Assembly: GCA_009760855.2 (NCBI GenBank)
Contig: WPIO01000090.1
Span: 1,375,001 to 1,439,000, forward strand
DNA: 64,000 bases
From: Cristatella mucedo
Taxonomy: Eukaryota; Bryozoa; Phylactolaemata; Cristatellidae
Direction of reading: 5' to 3'
This document shows, one piece after another, positions 1 to 22,290 of the stretch. The number at the start of each line of letters is the position of its first letter. The first letter of the stretch is position 1. Made by a program: the position numbers and the translations under genes. Under the pieces are notes generated by a model. That model was not told where the DNA came from, did not search any database, and saw only the letters and a list, made by a program, of their open reading frames with translations.

Positions 1-78
1 GCATGTGCCTCAGAGCTTGAGCCCACGACCTCGGCCAGACCTTGATCGGGGCGAGCACCTTAACCGCTGGTCCAAACG
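1..78 (-). mobile_element. tRNA-derived SINE, head portion, cut by window edge
   Basis: Read on the minus strand, this stretch has a tRNA-like head: an A-box-like GGTTAAGGTGCTCGCCCCG and a B-box-like GGTCGTGGGCTCAAGC. The same head occurs at 17900-18011, 33776-33929 and 61258-61363, so it is an interspersed family and not a true tRNA gene. The 3' tail would lie left of base 1. It lies in the last visible intron of the EAG gene. Confidence 0.7.
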
Positions 79-870
79 GATGCAGAGGTCGGATTGCGCC
101 GAGTTGGCGCATTACGAAAATAAAGCGGAAAATGGAACTGGAGCTTACGGCGGATATCAGTGAAGAGCAGGTAAGTGCGAGTTTGCCGCATGAGATCAGA
201 GTGAGCGGTAAAAAAAAGTCTTTGTGATGTGCATTTAGGGCGCTGATGTTTAGGCTGTGAAGTACGCAGCTGGCCTTTGCGCCTAAGGTACTGCAAAAAA
301 GTTTAAAGGTGAAACGAAATTTTACAGCCGAGCAACGGCTCTGAGCCGACTCTGCCGCTCCATTTCGCTGCTGCCGCCGCTGCCGCCGCTCCGCAGATGA
401 CGAGCCGAGTTTGAGACGCGAGCGAAGCTTCGGTCGGACACGTGGTTGGCTTCCGTGCGCGAGATTACCTAATGGTATTGACCTGCAATGCCACTAGGTA
501 CGAGAGTCGCGTCCCGCGAACTAAATTCTGAACCCTTCGAGTCCCTAGAGCCCTTAATTTTACTGCACCTAAGCGCTTTAGATCCTTTACCCTAAGGACA
601 CTGTGCGCTCGCTTCCCCATGAAATCCCGAGGAAGTCGATGCAGCACGTTGGACTTTTGTCACGCACACACAAATCAAGAATGTAGTGGTCACAAGAATG
701 TAGCGGTCACTCGCATCCTGGAGGCTCTAGCAGGCTTCTGGCGAGGTTTCGGTGGAGCCGATCCTCCGTCATCAGCCGAAACTTGGGAGACTGACGGTCG
801 GCGGATCGAAGAACGAATGTCGGATCGAGACGTGATCAGCGGAGCCGATCATCCCTCGTCGCACTGAAGC
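79..870. other. EAG intron 5 (part), no gene seen
   Basis: This stretch lies downstream of the S1-S3 exon in transcript order. No continuation of the channel (S4 or pore) was recognised on the minus strand, so the next exon should be left of the window. Nothing else recognisable was found apart from a short run of CTGCCGCCG triplets near 369-390. Confidence 0.5.
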
Positions 871-1155
871 TCCTCCTCCTCCTCCTCCTCCTCCTCCTCC
901 TCCTCCTCCTCCTCCTCCTCCTCTTCCTCCTCCTCCTCCTCCTCCTCCTCCTCCTCCTCCTCCTCCTCCTCCTCCTCCTCCTCCTCCTCCTCCTCCTCCT
1001 CCTCCTCCTCCTCCTCCTCCTCCTCCTCCTCCTCCTCCTCCTCCTCCTCCTCCTCCTCCTCCTCCTCCTCCTCACCCTCCTCCTCCTCCTCCTCCTCCTC
1101 CTCCTCCTCCTCCTCCTCCTCACCCTCCTCCTCCTCCTCCTCCTCCTCCTCCTCC
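871..1155. repeat. (TCC)n microsatellite, about 285 bp
   Basis: This is an almost uninterrupted (TCC)n tract with only a few single-base changes (for example near 923, 1074 and 1122). It reads as (GGA)n in the EAG transcript, in the intron about 270 bp past the S1-S3 exon. The long poly-Arg and poly-Glu frames across it are artefacts of the repeat. Confidence 0.97.
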
Positions 1156-1428
1156 CACCGAAGTGTGCATGCTCCGCATTTGATCGAATGCTGCATGCCT
1201 CCTGAACTCTCGCAATCACTCGCGTAGCTTCTGAATGGACTGGACGCTGCACGAGTCTTTCGCAGACTTTTCGGCCGCCTTGGAGCGGACGTTCGCCCGA
1301 CCTTTGCACTCGCTCGCTGGCGCCGCCGCGTGGGATGCGAGCAGCGGGGCGGGGCTCTCCCGACCGAAGCGATGGCGCGCGGCACGGGGCCGGGCGAGAG
1401 CTCGGCGGTCGCAGCCGCTCCATCCTAC

Positions 1429-12927
<11,499 letters not shown>

Positions 12928-14300
12928 GCCGCAGCAGCAGCCGCCGCGAAGGCAACTGCAGCGACTGCGGTCGCTGGCCGCCGCCGCCGCTGAGGCCGCC
13001 GCCGCTACGGCGGCTGGCTAAGCGGGCGAAGCCGCGCCGCTAGCGCCGCGTCGATGAAGGTCGCCGCTGTCCGCCGCCGTCAAAGCTGGAGGCGGCTGAA
13101 GCCATCGGTCGAGCGGTCGAGGCCGCCATCGTCGCCGCCGCAGCGGCCGTCGCAGCCCGCCCCGCCGCCGGCGGCGACGCGGAGGAGGCCATTGCGGCCG
13201 GCAGTGGGCACGTCGGTCGGTATAATCGCTCGCTGCGAAGCGGGGAAGCGGTGAGAGAGCCACGGGTGGAGAGGCGAGTCTCTATTGAGTCGGGGCGCGT
13301 GCGGCGCGCGCGATAATTGATCGGGCTCTTTAGCTGCGAGCTCGCGCTCTCGCCATCGATCGCCGTGTCATTACTGTCGTCCGTTTTCTGAAGTAGGCGT
13401 CGCGGCCCGTCTCAGAGCGGGCGCAGCGGGAAACGCGAGCGCAGATGGCGGCGGCGGCGGCGGCGGCGTTATTTCAATCGACGGCGCACGATCGGCCCGG
13501 GGGAGCGCGAGAGTCCGCCGATGCGGCCTGCAGCTCGCGAACGCGTGGCGGCGGCGGCGGCGGCGGCGGCTGCTGCTGCTGCGGGGTGGTGGGAGAGAAG
13601 TAGATTCGACGCCGTCCGACGCCGTCCGATCCTTCGCATGCCGAAACCGGATTTTCGCTCTTCCACGTCGCTCTCGCTGCCGCTCGACGGGTGGCGCCCC
13701 CCCCCCCCCCCGGAGACGGTGGCTACGCTCGCGACGTCTGCACCACAACGCGCGCATGCGCGGCACGAGATGTCGAGGCTCCGGCTCAGCACTAACGCGC
13801 GCTCACCTACCCGCGCTCAGCACCAACGCGATCCGCCCCGCCGGCAATCGAGTGCGCTGTCTTGCGAGAGAAAGGGCTGGGCAATGCGGGCGCCTGCCCA
13901 CCGCCGCCGACATCGTCGCAGGCGTTGAAGAAGAGTCGCTAGTGGAAGCATTAGTGGAAGAGTCACTAGTGGAAGCATTAGTGGAAGAGTCGCTAGTGGA
14001 GCCTCATTTAGAAAATGTTTCGCGGCCGCTGCTGCCTCGGCGGCGGCGGCCGTCGCCTCGGCGGCAGCGGCCGCCGCTCAGAGGCGCCCGCCGCCGCAGC
14101 CGCGACTGCTCTGAGCCGCTCGCGCCGCCGCTCTACGCTTCGCGCGCGCGCTCGTCGGCGCGTCCCCAAAATTATAGTTTCCTATCCTCAGCCGCATCTA
14201 AGAAACTGCTCGAAATCTGGATCTGCATTATCCTCGTCGCTGTCTGACCTGCTGCTCTCTCCTGGCGATGCCCGATCCTTCTTCGGAGGGGTGGGGACGG
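12928..14300 (-). promoter_or_regulatory. GC-rich 5' region and putative CpG-island promoter of the EAG gene
   Basis: This 1.4-kb block directly upstream of the EAG start codon is rich in CG dinucleotides and GCC/GGC runs (for example 12974-13012, 13447-13468 and 13545-13570). The transcription start and 5' UTR should lie here, but no TATA box or initiator could be placed with confidence. Long frames through it are low-complexity artefacts. Confidence 0.5.
13930..14000. repeat. 27-bp tandem repeat, 2.6 copies
   Basis: The unit GAAGAGTCGCTAGTGGAAGC plus ATTAGTG repeats at 13930 and 13957, with a partial third at 13984. Its length is a multiple of three, and on the plus strand it reads EESLVEALV repeatedly. 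No flanking protein homology was recognised. Confidence 0.93.
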
Positions 14301-14534
14301 ACTAAGGGCAGTTTGATAATAATGATAATAGCAATTTGTAAAACACCCTCAGAGAGCTTTATCTCTTTCCACGCACTTTACCTATGCTTTTAAGGAAGCA
14401 TATGGCTAGTGGTAACGTGCAGTGTCGTCGACACGCATAATTTGGTTGGTGGTAACGTGCACAGCGTGAGCGTAAGCGTCAGTGCGCAAAAGACGAATCG
14501 CATGCTGGGGCCAGCGCATGCTAAGACGAACAGA

Positions 14535-14720
14535 CGCATTTTGAGCTTCTACTTAAATGTCGTCAAGTCAGGAGATGTCGCGACGTCCGTCTGTCGGAAT
14601 GAGTTCCGGGCTTTGGGAGCTTACGAACTAAAGGCAAGGTCTCCAAGGTACTCGAGGTTGGTTCGAGGCACACATTTGAGTCAGGAGAGCGAGCGGTACG
14701 ATGCCTGGTCTGATTGGGGG
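14535..14720 (-). mobile_element. LINE-B internal fragment
   Basis: The reverse complement matches the C-terminal ORF2 region of LINE-B. It shares GTCAAGTCAGGAG, GAGTTCC.GG.TTTGGGAGC and GGTACGATGC.TGG.CTG blocks with 46505-46690. Confidence 0.75.
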
Positions 14721-15663
14721 ATCAGTTCTGATAAGTAGGCTGGAAATAGTGAAGGAAAGGACATAAATGTGAGCGAAACACAAAACTGTAGTCGACAGCG
14801 GGCGACGGATGAACGAATGCCCGGATGGACGGATATTACGTACCGGTACGGAACGACTTCGGCCCGTTCGTTATTTGGTAGGGCCTTGCGCCGTGCAGAG
14901 CCGTAGCTTTCTTACTTGAGTAGCAGGAGCTACTAACTCTGTTCCAGCCTCTTCCTAGGGATAGCAGATATTATACGGATCCCTTTTTCTCCTTTACGGG
15001 CATGTGAACATTACAGAGTTATGTAAATTTAAAAATCATATTCCGCAAGGGCTTAATACTGTCCAAGAAAGTCCATCTAGCGAGGGCAATTTTCACCTCA
15101 CCTTCAGGAGTTGTCTTGCAGTGTTCGCACGTGAAATGAAATGCCGTGCTCCCGTGCAAGTTTGTCAAAGCGTGCGCTTTGTAGGCATCGCACAAATCTT
15201 TACGCACATTCGATCCTAATTCATTCATAATTCAACCATAAACATTTGACCATAATCATCTTGTCAGACGCTTTCGCGAAGTACATATTTGCTGTAGTCT
15301 TGATAAAAAAAATGCCCTCACGAATAGCAAGAGACGACTACGCAATATTCGAGCAACGCCATCTTGATGCCACGCTCCCTGCAATAGTATGGACTGCAAT
15401 ATTTGTGTGTAAGGTCCCTGTGACTGCGACTCCTATCTGGATACTACTCTATATAGTGCTACGTATCAGCCTAACCCTCAAGAATTCGGGTTGTGGCGCA
15501 ATGGGGGCGTTGCGCATGTGCGCACCTGGCATCCGAGCCAAGCCTAGCAGCGAAAGCAGAGAATTACGAAACGCCACTGTACTTACCGCCGCCGCAAGGT
15601 TCTTGTTAAAGATTAGCCGTCCTCTATTTTAATTATTGGTAAGGACTACACACTTTGTATCCG

Positions 15664-15925
<262 letters not shown>

Positions 15926-16307
15926 TGAAATTTGTTAACTGGAGTAAATAAAAATACGCTAGAGAATGGCCGTGGTCACCCTTGAAGGTCGGAGCTTAGT
16001 CAACGTGACCAATAGCCAGTCAGTGGCCCGAGAGTAATACATTAGGACGAAGATAATTTCAAATAAGTCTCGAGGAATCTCGAAGCAGTCGCCGCGTGGA
16101 GTAGAGTAGAGTAGAGTAGGGAGGAGCTGGGAGAAGCTCGGACAGTTGCAGGAGCCTGCACCGGCGGACGTAGGAAGGACGGTGCCGTCGGGTCGGACGT
16201 GAGACAGCAGGCCAGAGTCGCGCGTCAAAGGAGCGCCGCGACCTTGAGCTTGACCGAGTCGCAGCCAAGGAGGCAAGGGCTCGCGCTCTTCCCGACGCGG
16301 GTCGCGG

Positions 16308-16378
16308 GTGGGTTTGAGTCCTGCCTGCGATCCTGGGCGATAGCCAAAAAGGCTCTTCTGCCGCTGCATAAATAGGGA
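16308..16378 (+). mobile_element. Second SINE-like family, copy 2
   Basis: The B-box-like GGGTTTGAGTCCTGCC is followed by GGCTCTTCTGCCGCTGCATA, shared with 8071-8093. Boundaries are uncertain. Confidence 0.45.
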
Positions 16379-17899
16379 GCTGCTGCTACGTCAGCTACGT
16401 CGGCTTTTTCCTCTTTTCATTGGAATTTGGAGGCTTCGAAGCTTCCGGCGAATGAGATGCACGACCCGCCGCACGTGGCTCCGCAAGTGCCAGTAGCCGC
16501 TAAAGTGCGAGCCGCCGCCGAGGTGCGAGGGGAGCGGCCAGGGGAGGCTGACGGCTGCGGGGACTACCGCCTCTGCTGCAGCCTACCGACCGACCGACGG
16601 CTGGAAAAGCTGAGGAGAGCTGACGCGAGTACTGCCTCTCCGCGCGACCAGGAAACGCGGTATCCTGGAAACCCGGATATCCGAGATACCGGGTCCCCGC
16701 CACCGAGGGCGCCGTGGCAAAAGCTCGCGAGACAAAAGCGTGCAAGACAAAAGCCCGCAAAGCTAACAACCCCGACGAATGCGTGCGTGACAAGAGTGCG
16801 CAACAATATTTTTTTTGCAAGCATTTGGTTTAATCGATTTAGTTGGGCCCAATCAATTTAGGCTTTCTGCCTTCCGAATCAATTACTATTATACCAAGAA
16901 GAAGCCAATGTGGCACTGTACGAATGATGTGGCAGTAACAGTTGTGTGTCTAGTTTCCTCAAGCCTGTTGCGCAACAATAATAGAAATCCTATTTAAAAT
17001 AAATTCACAATAACTGCATGCAAAGATTGGCCTAAAACGCAATTAAATGTTAAAGTTACCACATTAAACGCAAAAGTGACCAGTGATACCTTTGTATGAC
17101 CAGTTCTGTTTGTCTATATACTATGAAAATTAAAGTTGGTAATTTTAGCGTGACCTTTGAATGGTGACGGTTGAGGAGACTTCATAATGATTGTATTGAA
17201 AGTCAAGTGTCAATAGTATATGAAATGTTACTACTAAAAATTGTTGATGCTGTTGACATATTTCAGATCAGCTCGTTTAACTAGTAGCGATAAAGCCCCT
17301 TGACTACACTTTAGGCAATGGGCCCTCATCTGGCCGGCGTGGGGTTTGCCTCCGCCCCGTTAACGTACCGCGAAAGTATCAATAATAGGACCAGTTGCTT
17401 TGACAACGCGGGTCTCCTCTGGCGCAGCGGTGGCCTCCCAAGGACCAGCCAGCGTTACACAGCGGCACTTTTACATATGCGGTCGCGATGGTAATACGAA
17501 ATACTACAAAGGGCGACAAATCGTTTAGACATTTAAGTTACGTAATGCAGCCATTGCAAGTTCAGCCTTACGAGTTTAGAACGAGATTTATTTCTCTTAC
17601 GCTGCGGTATGATTGTCTTATTATTATTACGATCGCTTTGCAGGTGAGAAAACCGCAATGGTAGACAATCGTGAACGCCGATGACTCAGCAGTAGGATGA
17701 AAAATCTGAACCCCTCGGCAAACCGCCGGGATTGTGTTCAAAAATTCCTTCCAGCCACTGCATTTGAGTGTAATGCCTTAATGATGACACGATTGCCAAT
17801 TAATATGGGTTCAAGAACTTGTAAAATGCCCGCCTAATCTCGCGGTGACCAACTACATATTTCACACCTGTTCACGATTCATGCGTAAATAATTAGTCG

Positions 17900-18011
17900 G
17901 TATAGCGCTATCAGAGGACTGATTCTCTATCCAGGCAGTTCACGTATGCTGCAGGGCTCGAGCCCACGACTGAGGTCGTAAAGGTGAGCGAGCACCTTGA
18001 CCTCTAGCCAT
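17900..18011 (-). mobile_element. tRNA-derived SINE with LINE-B-like tail
   Basis: On the minus strand the head (GCTCGAGCCC B-box region, GGTGCTCG A-box region) has an internal deletion relative to 33776-33929. It is followed by a tail resembling the LINE-B 3' end (GTGAACTGCCTGGATAGAGA, then AGTCCTCTGATAGCGCTATA). Confidence 0.75.
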
Positions 18012-19199
18012 ATCCCAGATTCGGAAGGCAGGGCAGAAAGTGCTGCTTGGGACAAAACCGATTCTCCAGACTTCGTTCGTGTCTCACAGTAGCGCTACGT
18101 TCTCTCTGACCCTTGCGCGGTGGCCACCGAGAACAGCATTTTTCCGGGAACAGTCTGGCTTGACTTGTATCTCGGGGGACTTGCTACGAAAGCGAGGCAG
18201 TGAGACATCCGCTGCTGCAGCAGCGACGCAAACAGCTCTCAGACTCAAGACATATATACGACTATTTCGACGAGCCCCGCGGTCAAGAGGAGGCAGGGGT
18301 CGATGTATGAAGTTACTACTGGCACTGGCAAAACTTATCAGATCTGCAAATGACCCTTAAGGACGTAAATGCCCGAACACTCTTACGAGCACAGCTTTCC
18401 AATGCCCAATATCTGGCCATGCCAATTGTTTTAAGCAGATGGTGCGACTTACCTAATCTGCAGATAATTTTTAACAAAGGTTGTAGCCTTCGGATTAAAG
18501 GAGGAAGGAAAGATTTAGCAGCAAAACATTAGGAACGAGCGACCGGACGTCAAAGCAACGCCTCAGATAGCTGCATCTTCCGGCCCGACGCGGTTTTGCA
18601 ACCACTTGGGCGCAGCAATGACGGCCGAACAGCAAAGCCTGGGAATTCTCACGGAATGTGCATACGTTTTTTCCACAGGCATGAAGGCACGTGCATACAC
18701 AAAACAAGCCGATACATAGACACACACGGAGGCAGAAGACGATACTGTTTACTAATTTACTGTAGAGGCTTCTTTGGAGAACTGCCAGCTGCAGGGAGCT
18801 TCTTCGCTGGTTCTGTGGGAGGTGTACACCGGCAAGGTTGTAATCGCTGTGCCTCAGCCTATGGCACTGATTGCCACTACGTCGAGTACTACTACATATA
18901 GAGTACGGCAAAAATACCAGTTGCCCGTTTGGGCTATCTTCTAGATCACTAAAATTTCCATTATCAGGACTTCCGTCTCTTCTCTAAATCGTCAGCAACT
19001 AGTGCACGACTAACTAGCTAGTCTGGTCTTCCGTCATCGACGTAGCTGCCACAGCCACGCCACTCTTTTCCGAGGTTCACCCAATCGAGTATCGAGATTT
19101 CACGGAATCCTCTCGGTCTGGCGTCACTTCGTTCGCTCGCACCAGCCTGCCGATACCCTGCCTCTGCTCCTCCAGTCACGCGCTCTCTAGCACCACCAG

Positions 19200-19440
19200 C
19201 TCATCAGCATATAGCCAGCTCGCACGTCCTCCAAAAGTCCGGAATTCGCTTCAAGCTAAGGTCACAGCCTGCAATTGCTTTGCATCGTTCAAGTCTCAGC
19301 TAAAGAGGCACCGCTGTTCCGCTCAGCTTCACCTTCACCTTCGAACGCTTTTCGTGCTCCAACTCAGCACGCGTTACGTGTTGCTACTCCTACTAATCCG
19401 TGATGTCCCGAGCGACTTCTTGCTCGGGCTTTAGCTTGCT
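19200..19440 (+). mobile_element. Third LINE type, C-terminal ORF2 relic
   Basis: The plus strand reads RPPKVRNSLQAKVTACNCFA then SFKSQLKRH. This resembles the conserved end of non-LTR retrotransposon reverse transcriptases (GP..WNSLP...SFK..LK.HLF). Its wording differs from LINE-A and LINE-B, so it is a separate family. Upstream limits were not found. Confidence 0.55.
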
Positions 19441-19604
19441 GGCCTAAGCATGATACTTGTTCGCAGTTGCATGCATGTCTATAAGTACGATGAATGCACT
19501 TCCATCAACCCATAGTCACTGACTCGCATACAACGCACGTAAAGCGTCTGGATGAAGACTTAGTTCTCGCAAGGTACTATAAAACGACCTAGTATATGTA
19601 CATC

Positions 19605-19768
19605 CGTCTGTAACTACACACAACCACGAAGACTGGGCGAGTGTTACGCAGGAGAATTTTGCATGGCACACTCAAAGTGATATCAAACTCTGATACGCAA
19701 AAGCTGCCTAAGCTGGCCTTCGGTACGCATAAGACAACCAACCGACTTCATTTTACGCAACAAAGGAA
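19605..19768 (-). mobile_element. LINE-A 3' fragment
   Basis: The reverse complement carries the LINE-A 3' end (GTTACGCAGGAGA.TTTTG.AT, GGTACGCAT, ACTTCATTTTACGCAACAAAG). It abuts a plus-strand LINE-B fragment, so one inserted next to or into the other. Confidence 0.7.
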
Positions 19769-20155
19769 CCTCAAATCCTTTGGAGATCGTGACTTTAGTT
19801 CGTATGCTCCCAAAGGTTGGAACTCACTCCCGTCTTCCGTCACACCCCTGACTTGACCAAATTTAAAAAGAAACTAAAAATGCCACTATTTATCGCAACA
19901 TTTAGTGAATCCCTGTGATTCGTCCTTTAAGTGCTTATTCTCGCTGACACATGCATGCTGCCATTAACCACACTTGCATGCTGACCCAGTGCACGTCACC
20001 TCTTAACTATGTTCTTGTTGTTCTTCTATTATTCTTGATGTTTATTGAGCATGCTACCACTAACAATTCAATCACGCTTCCTTTGCAACAAATGTAAAGT
20101 GCCTAGAAAGAGATTGAGCACTCTGAGAGCTTTATCAAGTGTTATTATTTTTAAG
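19769..20155 (+). mobile_element. LINE-B 3' fragment
   Basis: It starts in the C-terminal ORF2 (CCCAAAGGTTGGAACTCACT), runs through the TGCATGCTGCCATTAACCA 3' UTR, and ends in the conserved tail (TGCCTAGAAAGAGATTGAGC, then a T-rich end). A further 3' fragment lies at about 20230-20425 and ends in ATT repeats. Confidence 0.8.
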
Positions 20156-20429
20156 AAGCATAGCTCAGCCATGTTGGTAGTCAATCGCGTTCCGATACCA
20201 ACCGCTACTCGGGTTTCTTGTCCGTAGCAAAATTCTCTTCATCCACAAACCATATTTGCATGCTGACCCTGTTGATGACACCTCTAACCAAGTTATGCTT
20301 TCTTGTCATTGAGAATGCTACCACTACCCATTTGATCGTGATTTCTTTGCAGCAAGTGCGAAGTGCCAACAAAGAGATCTGAGCTCTCTGGGGGCGCTAC
20401 AACAAATGTATTATTAATATTATTATAAA

Positions 20430-20945
20430 GTGAGTAGCATGGAAGTAGCAGCTCAGGACGGCTGGAAAGGATGTGCCAAAGTCGACAGCAGGAGAGTAGA
20501 TGTCGAATTTAATAATAATATTATTATTATTAATGAATAGTTTAAAACCCACAAGGAAAGCTCCTCAAGATTTTCTCTACTCAAAACAATTTTCACGCCA
20601 CTTTTCGAAATTGCACAGCAGTAACAAACATGGCCCTATACAGTATATGAAGCAAGTTAACTCCAGGCAGCACTTCGATTAGTCAACGCTTGACATTACC
20701 TTTACCTCAACCAGTTTGGGTACAAGTAGGAGATTTTTAAGTGAGCGCATCGAAAGCAGCTTGGGCATTCGGTGACAACAGACTCCATCTCATGTAACAT
20801 AGAAAAGGTAAGAGGCACATCTGAGTCAGGAGGGCAGCCGAGGAAGCGAGCAGCATGGCAGTGGCAGCTCAGGACGGCTGGACAGGGTGTGACACAAAGA
20901 TGTGGGCAGGAGAGACGTTGTTGCGCAGGTCACGAATGAAGACTG
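20430..20945 (-). mobile_element. LINE-A fragments (two pieces)
   Basis: Two minus-strand stretches (about 20432-20505 and 20770-20940) share AGCAG/TCATGG.AGTAGCAGCTCAGGACGGCTGGA-type sequence with the LINE-A copy at 38982-39884. The sequence between them was not recognised. Confidence 0.65.
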
Positions 20946-21497
20946 AAAATACCCACATTGTGATCCTAAGCTATCACTAGCATTAGCTTTGCACAAGTAT
21001 TTGCTAGCTGCGAGGTCGAAACAGAGCATGCGATTTGACGGACGGAAAGCTCTAAGCTCATAAACATCCGTGCTGCAATGGCAAGACCCAATTCACAGGA
21101 GCCCGAGCTCATGGCCGGTCTGCAGAAATACCCGTCGTACCCATTGGTGAGTAGATGCAAGGTCAACGATGCAGACAAACAGGCTCAATCTCGGCTAAAC
21201 GAACCGTTAATTTCAAACTTTGGCAAAGCAGCAAAGCACCAACCTGAGCCAGCACACCTGCCGAGCGGCAGCCAGCACAGGCTGCCAAATACATACCCGG
21301 ATGCACGCCAGAGCGACGACACTGCATCCGTTTGCACAGAACCACAGCCCCGTGTGACAGCGAGCGAGCGAGTATCCCAGATCCCTGATCTGCAAGCATG
21401 CGGCTGCATGCTTGCAGAAGGAAATGCCAAATAAGATGGACGTTGCCACCCACCCACCCACTAGCTACGAACCCGCTGGACTACGAGCTACGGCTTA

Positions 21498-22097
21498 CTA
21501 CGAGCCCACTTGACTAAAAGGCCGAGAGCACCGGCCACCGGCAAGCGCTCGGGCGCAGATCCGCCTGATCAGGCACTGGCCCTGCGAACGAGGGCTGCAG
21601 CTGCTGCTGACTTCAGGTTGCTGCCGAAGCAGCGGCCACGACGGCCAACGATGCAGCGAGGCTGCCGCCGCCGGCAATTGACCTTCTTTGTCGGGGCAGT
21701 CGCCGTCGAGTGCCCCCTCCTCACGCCACCAGCTGCTCAACACGAGCAAGTGGCTGCGAAGCGCCGGCGTGCAGCCTCGCGCCAGCAGCAGCCGCTCGGT
21801 GACAGCGGCCGCTTGCTCCAGCTCAGCGGTGGCGGCCGCATTGGTGGCGTACTTCAGCGGTTCGGCGAACTGCCCGATGCTGCTGTTGATGCCATTGCCG
21901 CAGCAGAACCGGCAGCAGCCAGCTTCGTCTGCTGATCGTGCCACACTGTCGCCGCCGCTGTCACGGGTGGCGCTGTTTTCCGGGCTGCTGTGCAGCGCCA
22001 CCTGGAGGTTCACGGCAACGGCAACGGCGAGGCGCGGCCAGTCCATTGTCAGCGCCGTCTCGTTGCTTGCCGCGAACAATGCGCCGACGCCATTGCC
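21498..22097 (-). CDS. THADA: THADA exon 22 (last coding), C-terminus
   Basis: The acceptor TTCTCCACCAG|GGC (phase 0) opens 600 nt ending in TAG at 21500-21498. It encodes GNGVGALFAASNETALTMDW, then an amphipathic helical stretch (FAEPLKYATNAAATAELEQA) and a Ser/Arg-rich tail. The plus-strand frames here (for example 21510-21935) are shadows. C-terminal sequence conservation is weak, so identity rests on phase and position. Confidence 0.75.
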   Translation of the reverse strand, partial: GNGVGALFAASNETALTMDWPRLAVAVAVNLQVALHSSPENSATRDSGGDSVARSADEAGCCRFCCGNGINSSIGQFAEPLKYATNAAATAELEQAAAVTERLLLARGCTPALRSHLLVLSSWWREEGALDGDCPDKEGQLPAAAASLHRWPSWPLLRQQPEVSSSCSPRSQGQCLIRRICARALAGGRCSRPFSQVGS

Positions 22098-22256
22098 CTG
22101 GTGGAGAACAACGAAAAATGACATTCGGAAGGCCTGCTGCTGCGGTCAACGCACGGAAGCTTCTGTGCCGTACTGCAGCAGCAGCCAGCATCTGCAGGAG
22201 CAGAGTAGCTATAGCCTAGAACTGGAAGCAGGATATATATATATATATATATATAA

Positions 22257-22290
<34 letters not shown>

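Noticed and set aside
1-1428. Search for the EAG S4/pore exon left of the S1-S3 exon
   Set aside because: No segment like VVRLLRLGRVARKLD was found on the minus strand, so the next exon is taken to be outside the window.
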